This document shows positions 31,406 through 38,045 of a stretch of 38,045 nt of DNA, piece after piece (position 1 is the stretch's first letter; each line of letters begins with the position of its first letter). The notes beneath the pieces are model-generated. The model worked only from the letters and a program-made list of their open reading frames with translations. It was not told the DNA's origin and made no database searches. This stretch comes from Pseudoramibacter porci (GTDB lineage: Bacteria > Bacillota > Clostridia > Eubacteriales > Eubacteriaceae): NCBI RefSeq assembly GCF_009696145.1, contig NZ_VUMO01000014.1, forward strand, positions 1 to 38,045, given 5' to 3'. The translations under genes and the position numbers were made by a program.

Positions 31406-32425
31406 ATGCTGCCAGTATTTTTTATCGCTGCCGCTATTGCTACAGCCAGTGTCGGCGTCACTAAGGACATTCAAGCGTACAACCATCAAGCTAATGCCAA
31501 AACCATTAATCAATACGCCAACGACCAGATAAAGGAGGCTCGGGACCAACTAAATTTAAAACGCGCGGAAGTCAAAGAATCTTTAGCCAACCTCGGACAA
31601 GAAAAAATATTTATTTTAAACAACAGTATTCACGCGTTTCTCGATACCTTTACCAAAATTAAGAATGTCGATTTCGCAGACTCGCTCGGTTTGGATGAAA
31701 TTAAAAATTTAAAAATCGACCAGACCAGTTTTAAGGAATTAAAGGAACTCAGTAATCTCGTGCTGGACGTCGTCGGCGGTGCAGCTGCGGGAACGGCCGG
31801 CGGCGCACTGACTGCTTTCGGCGCCTGGAGTGCCGCTCAGACCTTTGCCGCCGCATCAACCGGCACAGCGATTTCCTCGTTGAGCGGCGCTGCCTCAATG
31901 AATGCCACACTCGCGTTTTTCGGCGGCGGTTCGTTGGCCGCTGGTGGAGGCGGTATGGCCCTTGGTACCGCAGTGCTTGGTGGGCTCGTTGCCGGTCCAG
32001 CACTCATGGTCATGGGATTTATAGTCGACAACAAAGCCGGAAAAAGCTTGGAAAACGCGCTGAAAAATAAGGCTGAATCCGATAAAATTGTCACTTCTTT
32101 GAATACCGCCTCTGATCAATGCATCGCTATCCGAAGACGAAGTTACATGTTTTATGAATTGCTTGCCCGACTCGACGCTTACTTTCTGCCACTCATTTGG
32201 AAAATGGAACACATCTTTCAAATAGAAGGTGATGACTACCGCCATTATCGTCCCACTTCCAAAAAAGTTGTCGCAGAAGCAGCTGCTCTCGCCTGTTCAA
32301 TTAAAGCCGTCCTGGATACCCCTATTCTTTCCAAAGAAGGACAATTGACTGAAGCATCTGAAAAAATTACAAATATTATTAATCCTGTCATTTACAAGGA
32401 TGCTGAAAATGCCCTCAATGCGTAA
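31406..32425 (+). CDS. Glycine-rich membrane protein C of the three-gene operon
   Basis: This 339-residue protein has a short hydrophobic N-terminus (LPVFFIAAAIATASVGV), a charged helical region, then a long Gly/Ala-rich hydrophobic zone at about residues 115-215 with GxxxG and GGGG repeats (FGGGSLAAGGGGMALGT). A charged C-terminal region (ENALKNKAESDK) follows. This resembles glycine-zipper proteins that insert into membranes. It starts behind AAGGAGG and is the last gene, ended by a strong terminator. With the TerB-like partner it may form a membrane-sensing or pore-forming system; this is inference. Confidence 0.72.
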   Translation: MLPVFFIAAAIATASVGVTKDIQAYNHQANAKTINQYANDQIKEARDQLNLKRAEVKESLANLGQEKIFILNNSIHAFLDTFTKIKNVDFADSLGLDEIKNLKIDQTSFKELKELSNLVLDVVGGAAAGTAGGALTAFGAWSAAQTFAAASTGTAISSLSGAASMNATLAFFGGGSLAAGGGGMALGTAVLGGLVAGPALMVMGFIVDNKAGKSLENALKNKAESDKIVTSLNTASDQCIAIRRRSYMFYELLARLDAYFLPLIWKMEHIFQIEGDDYRHYRPTSKKVVAEAAALACSIKAVLDTPILSKEGQLTEASEKITNIINPVIYKDAENALNA

Positions 32426-32433
32426 ATGTTTCC

Positions 32434-32471
32434 ATCTGCCGTTCAGTATAAATTGGACGGCAGATTTTTTA
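32434..32471 (+). terminator. Intrinsic terminator of the three-gene operon
   Basis: ATCTGCCGTTCA pairs with TGGACGGCAGAT with one G-T pair; a run of six T follows. Confidence 0.9.
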
Positions 32472-32586
32472 TTTATCCCTCTTTATCAATATCAATTTTT
32501 CCACACCTCACGCCTATACAAAAAATGACACTGTGGATATGTTGACAACGTGGTCGACAAATCCACACTTCCCTGCAAAGCACCAT

Positions 32587-33315
32587 TTACCCTTCAAAAT
32601 CGATGCCGGCCTTCCATGCCTGTGTCTCCTGATCCCGCCTTTTGATGCGGTAGATTCTGCCGTCTTTTTTGAAAAGCCGCCCGGTCTGATGAAAATGAAA
32701 AGGCACGCCGTAATGGACGCATTGGTCCCGAGTTGTGAGAATCCAGTCGTAATCGCAGAGTCGGGAGTCCGGGCCGGACTCGCCGCCGCAAGAGACGCTC
32801 TCGATTGCGTCGTGATACTGCGCGAGAACTTTTTCAATGTGAATGGCCTCGAGCATCGGTTCGTGGATGATGGACTTGTGGCGCAAGGGCAGAACCAGAA
32901 AAACCGGAAGGCGGCGGTCCGCCTGCTCCTGATTTTCGCAGGTACAGCAGATGTACACGTTGTCCCAGCCATTTCCCCAGTTTTCCGGCAATTGGTCTGC
33001 GATGCGTTCCGGCCGCTTCGTGATGAAATAAAAACGCAAATCGGAACGCGCGCGCATCATCGCCCAGGCCTCCGCTCGCCACGCATCGGCCGCCGGATGG
33101 AAAAAATCGGACGTGAAACACGTGTACACCGTCCCGGCTCCGGGCTTGAGCTTGTAATGGCCGCTTCGGTCCCTGCGTACCGGAAGGTCGAAAGCCGCCG
33201 TCTTTGTGACAATGGACGCGTCCTTTCCGTACATTTCATCCCGCCGGTAGACGTAGCAGTGTGCACAGCCCGGGCTGCATTTTGTGCACCCGTGCCATGG
33301 ATTCCAAAAGGGCAT
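32587..33315 (-). CDS. DUF5131 family (phage Gp37/Gp68-like) radical-SAM-like protein
   Basis: This 242-residue protein has NPWHGCTKCSPGCAHCYV near the N-terminus, the cysteine pattern of the DUF5131 group, which resembles a radical SAM cluster site. Further family features are TCFTSDFFHP, FYFITKRPERI and CGGESGP. Phage and bacterial members are common, but the reaction is not known. It starts at 33315 behind AAGGAG. It is a single-gene unit and could be of phage origin, though its composition matches the flanks. Confidence 0.82.
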   Translation of the reverse strand: MPFWNPWHGCTKCSPGCAHCYVYRRDEMYGKDASIVTKTAAFDLPVRRDRSGHYKLKPGAGTVYTCFTSDFFHPAADAWRAEAWAMMRARSDLRFYFITKRPERIADQLPENWGNGWDNVYICCTCENQEQADRRLPVFLVLPLRHKSIIHEPMLEAIHIEKVLAQYHDAIESVSCGGESGPDSRLCDYDWILTTRDQCVHYGVPFHFHQTGRLFKKDGRIYRIKRRDQETQAWKAGIDFEG

Positions 33316-33413
33316 CGTGGTCTCCTTTCTACTCGCTTGATTCGTTTTTTATTATAACAAATGATCACAATCCCGCCCCGCGATCTTTTTTATTTAAGAA
33401 ACGCAAAAAAGTA

Positions 33414-33457
33414 TTGACATTCCAAAAGTATTTGATAAAATATAATTGCTTCAAATA
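33414..33457 (+). promoter_or_regulatory. gpx operon promoter with long dyad
   Basis: TTGACA (33414-33419) is 16 bp from TAAAAT (33436-33441), which has a TG extension. A dyad with arms TATTTGA (33429-33435) and TCAAATA (33451-33457) overlaps the -10 and start, a good place for OhrR to repress. The arms do not match a consensus I can name. Confidence 0.55.
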
Positions 33458-33502
33458 AAAATAATGATACGAATCCAAATGAATGATATATAGGAGGCTG
33501 AA

Positions 33503-34048
33503 ATGAGCAATTTTTACGATTACGCTGTGACCAAACGCGACGGTTCCAAGCTGCCGATGTCCGATTTCAAAGGGAAGGTCGTCCTCGTTGTCAACACTGC
33601 GACCGGCTGCGGCTTCACCCCGCACTACAAGGACTTGGAAGAAATCTACGAAGCCTTCCACGACAAGGGCCTCGAAATTCTCGACATTCCCTGCAACCAG
33701 TTCGCCGGCCAGACACCGGGCACCGATGACGAAGTCCACGACTTCTGCACCCTCAACTACAACACCCAGTTCGACCAGATGACCAAGAGCGATGTCAACG
33801 GTGAAAACGCGCTGGACCTCTACAAATATTTGAAGAGCCAGAAAACTTTCGCCGGCTTCGGCAAAGGCCCGAAGGCGCTGATGATGAGCACCATGCTCAA
33901 AAAAATCGATCCGGACTACAAAAACAACGCTGAAATCAAATGGAACTTCACGAAATTCTTAATCGACCGGGACGGCAACGTCGTCGACCGTTTTGAACCG
34001 ACAACCAACATGAAGACCGTGCGCGCCGCTGTGGAAGCGCTGATCTAA
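33503..34048 (+). CDS. Cysteine-type glutathione peroxidase
   Basis: This 181-residue peroxidase reduces hydrogen or organic peroxides, probably through thioredoxin. The peroxidatic cysteine is C36 in TGCGFTP and the tetrad glutamine is Q70 in AGQTPG; tryptophan and asparagine are in KWNFTKF. C82 (DFCTLNYN) is at the position of the resolving cysteine of yeast Gpx3, supporting a disulfide, thioredoxin-dependent cycle. No selenocysteine is present. It starts behind AGGAGG. Its stop overlaps the ohrR start (TAATG), so expression is coupled. Confidence 0.93.
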   Translation: MSNFYDYAVTKRDGSKLPMSDFKGKVVLVVNTATGCGFTPHYKDLEEIYEAFHDKGLEILDIPCNQFAGQTPGTDDEVHDFCTLNYNTQFDQMTKSDVNGENALDLYKYLKSQKTFAGFGKGPKALMMSTMLKKIDPDYKNNAEIKWNFTKFLIDRDGNVVDRFEPTTNMKTVRAAVEALI

Positions 34049-34491
34049 TGACTGAAATGACTCCCTACGATCCAGACAAAGCCCTGAAGCTGGACAACCA
34101 GCTCTGTTTCCCCCTCTACGCGGCCGCTCGGAAAATCGTCGGCGCCTACACGCCTTACCTCAAGCCCCTCGGCCTGACCTACACCCAGTACATCACCTTT
34201 ATGGTGCTCTGGGAGCAGGACGGCCTCACGGTCGGTGAAATCGGCAACCGGCTCCACCTCGACAACGGCACACTGACGCCGATGCTCAAGAAAATGGAAA
34301 AACAAGGTTACGTCAACCGCCACCGCGACCCTGACGACGAACGCCGGGTCGTGGTGGACTTGACCGACCTCGGCCGGGAAATGAAGGCTAAACTTGCCGA
34401 CGTCCCGCTGAAGGTCGGCCGCTGCGTGCCCCTCGACTCGGACGAGGCCCAGACCCTCTACCGTCTGCTTTACAAGATTCTAGACACCTGA
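34048..34491 (+). CDS. ohrR: OhrR-type MarR family peroxide-sensing regulator
   Basis: This 147-residue MarR protein has LDNQLCF at residues 15-21, the hallmark of OhrR, with C20 as the peroxide-reactive cysteine. The winged helix spans about 50-110 (LTVGEIGNRLHLDNGTLTPMLKKMEKQGYVNRHRDPDDERR). A second cysteine at 126 matches the position in the two-cysteine class (Xanthomonas OhrR C22/C127), so disulfide sensing is likely. It overlaps gpx by one base and precedes the CDF gene. The likely target is the dyad in the gpx promoter. Organic hydroperoxides are the expected signal. Confidence 0.9.
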   Translation: MTEMTPYDPDKALKLDNQLCFPLYAAARKIVGAYTPYLKPLGLTYTQYITFMVLWEQDGLTVGEIGNRLHLDNGTLTPMLKKMEKQGYVNRHRDPDDERRVVVDLTDLGREMKAKLADVPLKVGRCVPLDSDEAQTLYRLLYKILDT

Positions 34492-34516
34492 TCCAAATGA
34501 AAGGCTTGAAATTAAA

Positions 34517-35629
34517 ATGAACGATAACCGTGAAAAAATCATTGTTCGCACCAGCGTCGTCGGCATCCTCGCCAACATCGCCTTGGCGGCCTTCAAGGCC
34601 GCAGTCGGTCTGCTCTCCCACTCAATCGCCGTGGTCATGGACGCCGTCAACAATTTGAGCGACGCGCTGTCCTCGGTGATCACCATCGTCGGCACCAAGC
34701 TCGCCGGCAAGGCGCCGGACAAAAAGCACCCCCTCGGCTACGGCCGACTCGAATATTTAAGTGCAATGATCATTGCCGTGATTGTCCTCTACGCCGGGAT
34801 TTCCTCGCTGGTCGAATCGGTGAAGAAAATCATCCATCCGGTCGCGCCGGACTACTCCGCCATCGCCCTGATCATCATCGCCGTGGCCGTCGTCGCAAAA
34901 ATTATCCTGGGTCTTTTCGTCAAGGGGACCGGCCAAAAGGTCAGCTCTGATGCTTTGGTCGCTTCGGGCAGCGACGCCCTCAACGACGCCATCATCTCCG
35001 CGTCGACACTGGCCGCCGCCGCGATTTATCTGATTTTCGGCATCAGTCTCGAAGCCTGGCTCGGCGCCGTCATCTCGGTTTTCATCGTGAAAGCCGGGAT
35101 CGACATCCTCCGGGATACGGTCAGCCAAATCCTCGGCGAACGCATCGACGCCAAGACCGCCCAGGGCATCAAGCAGACCATCTGTCAGGTTGACGGCGTC
35201 GAAGGCGCCTACGACTTGATCGTCAACAATTACGGCCCGAGCCGCCAGATCGGCTCCGTGCATATCGAAGTGCCCGACACGATGACCGCCGTTGAACTCG
35301 ACAGCCTGGAACGTGACGTCTCCGATGCTGTCTTCGCCCGCCACCACATCATCCTCGCCGGTATTTCGATTTACGCGAAAAATACCGAAAATTCGGAAGC
35401 GGTGCGTATCGAAAAAGCGGTTCGCGATCTGCTCGAAGACTATCCCGACGTGCTGCAGATGCACGGCTTCTTCCTCGACCAGACGGAAAAGGCCTTGCAA
35501 TTCGACATCATCATCAGCTACGACGCGCCCAATCGGAAACAATTGTACCAGGAAATTGTCAAAAAAACCGAGGTCCTCTGCCCGGATTACACCGTTAACG
35601 TCCAATTGGACTTCGACATTTCCGATTGA
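34517..35629 (+). CDS. Cation diffusion facilitator, MntE-like metal site
   Basis: This 370-residue cation:proton exporter has six transmembrane segments in the first 200 residues. The metal site is N45-x3-D49 (NNLSD) in the second helix and D153-x3-D157 (DALND) in the fifth. That Asn/Asp/Asp/Asp set resembles the MntE manganese exporter of Streptococcus pneumoniae, not the His-containing zinc type. A longer-than-usual C-terminal domain ends in an extra ferredoxin-like segment. It lies 25 bp after ohrR, so it is cotranscribed with the peroxidase. Manganese as substrate is inference. Confidence 0.9.
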   Translation: MNDNREKIIVRTSVVGILANIALAAFKAAVGLLSHSIAVVMDAVNNLSDALSSVITIVGTKLAGKAPDKKHPLGYGRLEYLSAMIIAVIVLYAGISSLVESVKKIIHPVAPDYSAIALIIIAVAVVAKIILGLFVKGTGQKVSSDALVASGSDALNDAIISASTLAAAAIYLIFGISLEAWLGAVISVFIVKAGIDILRDTVSQILGERIDAKTAQGIKQTICQVDGVEGAYDLIVNNYGPSRQIGSVHIEVPDTMTAVELDSLERDVSDAVFARHHIILAGISIYAKNTENSEAVRIEKAVRDLLEDYPDVLQMHGFFLDQTEKALQFDIIISYDAPNRKQLYQEIVKKTEVLCPDYTVNVQLDFDISD

Positions 35630-35650
35630 TGCCACTTTTCCTTCTTCAAT

Positions 35651-35680
35651 AAGCAGGCTTACTTTCAGCCTGCTTTTTTA
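35651..35680 (+). terminator. Intrinsic terminator of the gpx-ohrR-CDF operon
   Basis: AAGCAGGCT pairs perfectly with AGCCTGCTT around a six-base loop, followed by a run of T. Confidence 0.9.
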
Positions 35681-35797
35681 TTGGATTGAAAACAATGCTT
35701 TTTACTTGAAAATAACTTTCAGGCGATTGCAAAATCTTGAAAAAATGATTAAAATGGGGCTGAAAATAAATTGACTAGAAAAAGAGAAGATGATGTC

Positions 35798-37879
35798 ATG
35801 AACACTACAGATCAAAATCAGTCCAACACTCGTCATCAGGCCCTGAAGATCGCCGTTCTGGCCGACCTGCACTATCTGGCGCCGTCATTGATCGCCGACA
35901 CGCCGAACTACACCGAGCACCGCAACAGCGACCGCAAGATGTACAACGAAAGCGACGCCTTTTTGAAAGCGGCGCTGAAACGCTTGGCAGCGCAGGACCC
36001 GGACGTACTGATGATCGCCGGGGACCTGACCAAGGACGGCGAATGGGAATGCCACGAGGCGATCGCGGCCATTCTCGAGCAGTTCGCCCGGGATACCGGC
36101 GCCCAGGTGTTCGCCGCGCCGGGCAACCACGACATCAACAACCCGGACGCCACGAATTTCAATACGCCAAACGGCAAAGCCGTACCCGCCGGGCGCACCA
36201 CCCCCGCCATCTTTGGGGACCTCTACGCGCCGGAACGCTTCGGCGCCACAGAGGTGAAGCGCTTCGTGCCGCCGGAGGGGAAGCTGGGCTGCGGCCTGTC
36301 CTACTGCGTACGCCCGAAGCCGGGCTTCACCCTCATCGTGATGGACACCAACCGTTACAGCGCAGACGCGACGGTCCGCGGCATCGACGAAAACCAGACT
36401 GCCGGCATTTTCACCCCCGAGCTCGAGGCCTGGGTGCTCGAGCAGACCCGCGCGGCGAAGGCTCAAGGCGACACGGTCATCGGCCTCGGCCACCACGGCT
36501 TCCTGCCCCATTTTTCGATGGAGCCCAAGGCCATGCCTGCTTACTTAATTCCTGAGTACGAACGGATTTCGACGGCCCTCGCCGACGCTGGCATGGACGG
36601 CGTCTTCACCGGGCACATGCACGCCAACGATATCCAAAAAATGACGACCGAAAAGGGCCGCAGCTTCTTCGACATCGAAACCGCCTCGCTGATCTGCTAC
36701 CCATCTCCGGCGCGCATCGTCACCGTGACCCGAAAGGAAATGGACGGCCAGACCCGCGAAAACTTTGACGTCCACACCTTGATCCACACCGACGCCGGCA
36801 CCTTCGTCAATCCGGAAACCGGCGAGACCCAAACGGTCCACAACATGACGGCCTACGCGAAGCAATACGGATTTGACACGAACATGCTGGAAACCACCGC
36901 GGTCCACAACCTGCGCAAATTCTTCAAATATCTGAAGACCCACCCTGACAAAAAAGCGGCATACCACAACAAAATCGTGAACGCCATCGACGGACTGTTG
37001 GTCGAGCGCCTGCACGTGCAGGACCGCCGAATGAAAAAGGCCGGCATCCACGTGTCGGTCAACGCCCAGGGCATCGAAGGCGCCCTCGACGACGTAATTC
37101 CAAAGCTTTTCAGCCTCAACCCCGACGTCCGAGACAGTCTGCTGCGCCGCACAGTCGGCGCGATGAGCCGGGTCGACGTCACCAACGGCCGGACGATTCT
37201 GGATTACACGAATTACATTTATCAGCGCCACCTCGCCGGGCTCGACGGCACGCCCCATGAGGACTGGGCGCTGCACACCCGGGATTTTCTGGCTGAGGGC
37301 GGCCTGACCGACGCCTACACCAGCATCTTCACCGAGTTGGTAATGGCGCTGGCCGGCGATTACGCTCAGACCCTGTCGGTCAGTAAGATTCTCGGCGCCG
37401 ACGGCATTCAGAAAAATTTAAACCTGATCCCTTCAGACGGCCGGACGCCCCTCGTCGACTTGTCCGCCAAACGGGGCGGGCGGCTGATTCTGGCGATTGT
37501 CAAATGGATGCTGCCGAGCCTAATCGCCAAGCGAAGGGACGACGGCGCCCTGATGTTCCGCCAGACCTGCACGATCGCCGACGTCATCGCCGATTTGAAG
37601 GCGAACCCCCTTTCGCGATTCGTTCTGACGCACGCCAAGAAGCGCTCGGACAAAAAGCGCCCAGCCGACACCGACCCCGCGCTGCCCTTCGCGCTGCCGC
37701 CGGCCGCTTTGGCCGCCCTCCAAAAGGGCAAGGACCAAGTCACAGCTTTCGTCACTGAATTCGCCGACAGTATGGGCAACGACACCGAAAGCGATCAAGA
37801 CAACGACACCCAGTTCATTTTAAACTGCCCAGCGTTGTCCGGCGACGATTGGTTTTCATTTCAGCCCAAAGAAGCATAA
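35798..37879 (+). CDS. Large calcineurin-like metallophosphoesterase
   Basis: This 693-residue protein has an N-terminal metallophosphoesterase domain: VLADLHYL, AGDLTKDG, PGNHDIN, LGHHGF and TGHMHAND give all the metal ligands. The middle and C-terminal 350 residues are unusual, with a basic region and no known domain by eye. Family members may hydrolyse phosphodiesters, phospholipids or nucleotides; the true substrate is unknown. There is no clear signal peptide, so it is probably intracellular. I start at 35798 (MNTTD), where a GAGAAG-like site precedes; a TTG at 35771 is the alternative. It is a single-gene unit ended by two hairpins. Confidence 0.85.
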   Translation: MNTTDQNQSNTRHQALKIAVLADLHYLAPSLIADTPNYTEHRNSDRKMYNESDAFLKAALKRLAAQDPDVLMIAGDLTKDGEWECHEAIAAILEQFARDTGAQVFAAPGNHDINNPDATNFNTPNGKAVPAGRTTPAIFGDLYAPERFGATEVKRFVPPEGKLGCGLSYCVRPKPGFTLIVMDTNRYSADATVRGIDENQTAGIFTPELEAWVLEQTRAAKAQGDTVIGLGHHGFLPHFSMEPKAMPAYLIPEYERISTALADAGMDGVFTGHMHANDIQKMTTEKGRSFFDIETASLICYPSPARIVTVTRKEMDGQTRENFDVHTLIHTDAGTFVNPETGETQTVHNMTAYAKQYGFDTNMLETTAVHNLRKFFKYLKTHPDKKAAYHNKIVNAIDGLLVERLHVQDRRMKKAGIHVSVNAQGIEGALDDVIPKLFSLNPDVRDSLLRRTVGAMSRVDVTNGRTILDYTNYIYQRHLAGLDGTPHEDWALHTRDFLAEGGLTDAYTSIFTELVMALAGDYAQTLSVSKILGADGIQKNLNLIPSDGRTPLVDLSAKRGGRLILAIVKWMLPSLIAKRRDDGALMFRQTCTIADVIADLKANPLSRFVLTHAKKRSDKKRPADTDPALPFALPPAALAALQKGKDQVTAFVTEFADSMGNDTESDQDNDTQFILNCPALSGDDWFSFQPKEA

Positions 37880-37896
37880 CGCCCGTCATTACGACA

Positions 37897-37924
37897 AAAA
37901 CCAGATGGTTGAACCATCTGGTTT
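37897..37924 (+). terminator. Hairpin after the metallophosphoesterase gene
   Basis: AAACCAGATGG pairs with CCATCTGGTTT around a short loop; the T run is short. It is the first of two tandem hairpins. Confidence 0.6.
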
Positions 37925-37935
37925 CAGACTGTAGA

Positions 37936-37980
37936 CAAACGAGGCTCTGAGAAAATACTCAGGAGCCTCGTTTGATTTAA
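37936..37980 (+). terminator. Second terminator after the metallophosphoesterase gene
   Basis: CAAACGAGGCTC pairs perfectly with GAGCCTCGTTTG, with a further TGAG/CTCA pairing inside, and a TTTGATTTAAT tail follows. It is a strong stem. Confidence 0.75.
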
Positions 37981-38024
37981 TATCAAGCTGCAATTTGTAG
38001 ATTTATAAATTGAAATCGAAATAT

Positions 38025-38040
38025 AGGACGATTCGGTCCT
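38025..38040. promoter_or_regulatory. Short dyad at the window edge
   Basis: AGGAC and GTCCT flank six bases at 38025-38040. It could be an operator for a gene beyond the window; the edge prevents a decision. Confidence 0.2.
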
Positions 38041-38045
38041 GAGTG

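Noticed and set aside
33429-33457. PerR box upstream of gpx
   Set aside because: The bases do not fit TTATAATnATTATAA; the dyad present is different.

Overview
This window looks like chromosomal DNA from an anaerobic Gram-positive bacterium, probably a moderately GC-rich member of the Clostridia such as the Eubacteriaceae. The species is an inference. The support is strong AGGAGG ribosome sites, many GTG starts, a CapA-type lipoprotein, and oxygen-defence genes typical of anaerobes (a desulfoferrodoxin domain fused to a helix-turn-helix, and Cys-type glutathione peroxidase with an OhrR regulator). FNT channel, FMN-reductase and nitroreductase genes fit the same picture. Most genes are GC-rich. 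Some parts are clearly AT-rich: the HsdS recognition domains, the gene at 10428-11459, the ATPase at 6621-7895 and, more mildly, the trio at 29675-32425. I saw no rRNA, tRNA or CRISPR array.

Layout. Positions 1-6036 hold single-gene units: nitroreductase, a small unknown protein, a DUF1304 membrane protein, a CapA-like lipoprotein, a membrane EAL phosphodiesterase and an XRE-desulfoferrodoxin fusion. Positions 6070-8630 hold two near-identical transcription units for a 43-residue protein I do not recognise. Each has a perfect FNR-type box centred 41.5 bp before the predicted transcription start, and each has its own terminator. They flank a DUF4143-type ATPase gene preceded by five repeats spaced exactly 23 bp apart. 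Positions 8916-16932 are a defence operon on the minus strand: type I restriction-modification hsdR-hsdM-hsdS (EcoAI/EcoEI-like), then an AT-rich unknown gene and an AlbA_2/Schlafen-type ATPase-HTH gene ending in 11-bp tandem repeats.

Positions 17028-18914 hold an autoregulated tetR and a CPA2-type antiporter. Positions 19010-25198 hold an unknown protein, two NAD(P)H/FMN oxidoreductases, a formate/nitrite channel and a heterodimeric ABC exporter with one degenerate ATP site. Positions 25310-27132 pair a soluble MprF-like aminoacyl-lipid transferase domain with an alpha/beta hydrolase. Positions 27085-28889 are a drug-type ABC transporter, and 29060-29479 a TIGR04076 protein.

Positions 29675-32425 are a three-gene operon of unknown function with a TerB-like protein and a glycine-rich membrane protein. 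Then come a DUF5131 radical-SAM-like protein, a peroxide/metal operon (gpx-ohrR-CDF exporter) and a large metallophosphoesterase.

The best candidates for something undescribed are the duplicated FNR-controlled small protein, the 23-bp repeat array before the ATPase, and the three-gene TerB/glycine-zipper operon. All functions were read by eye from motifs; no database search was run.
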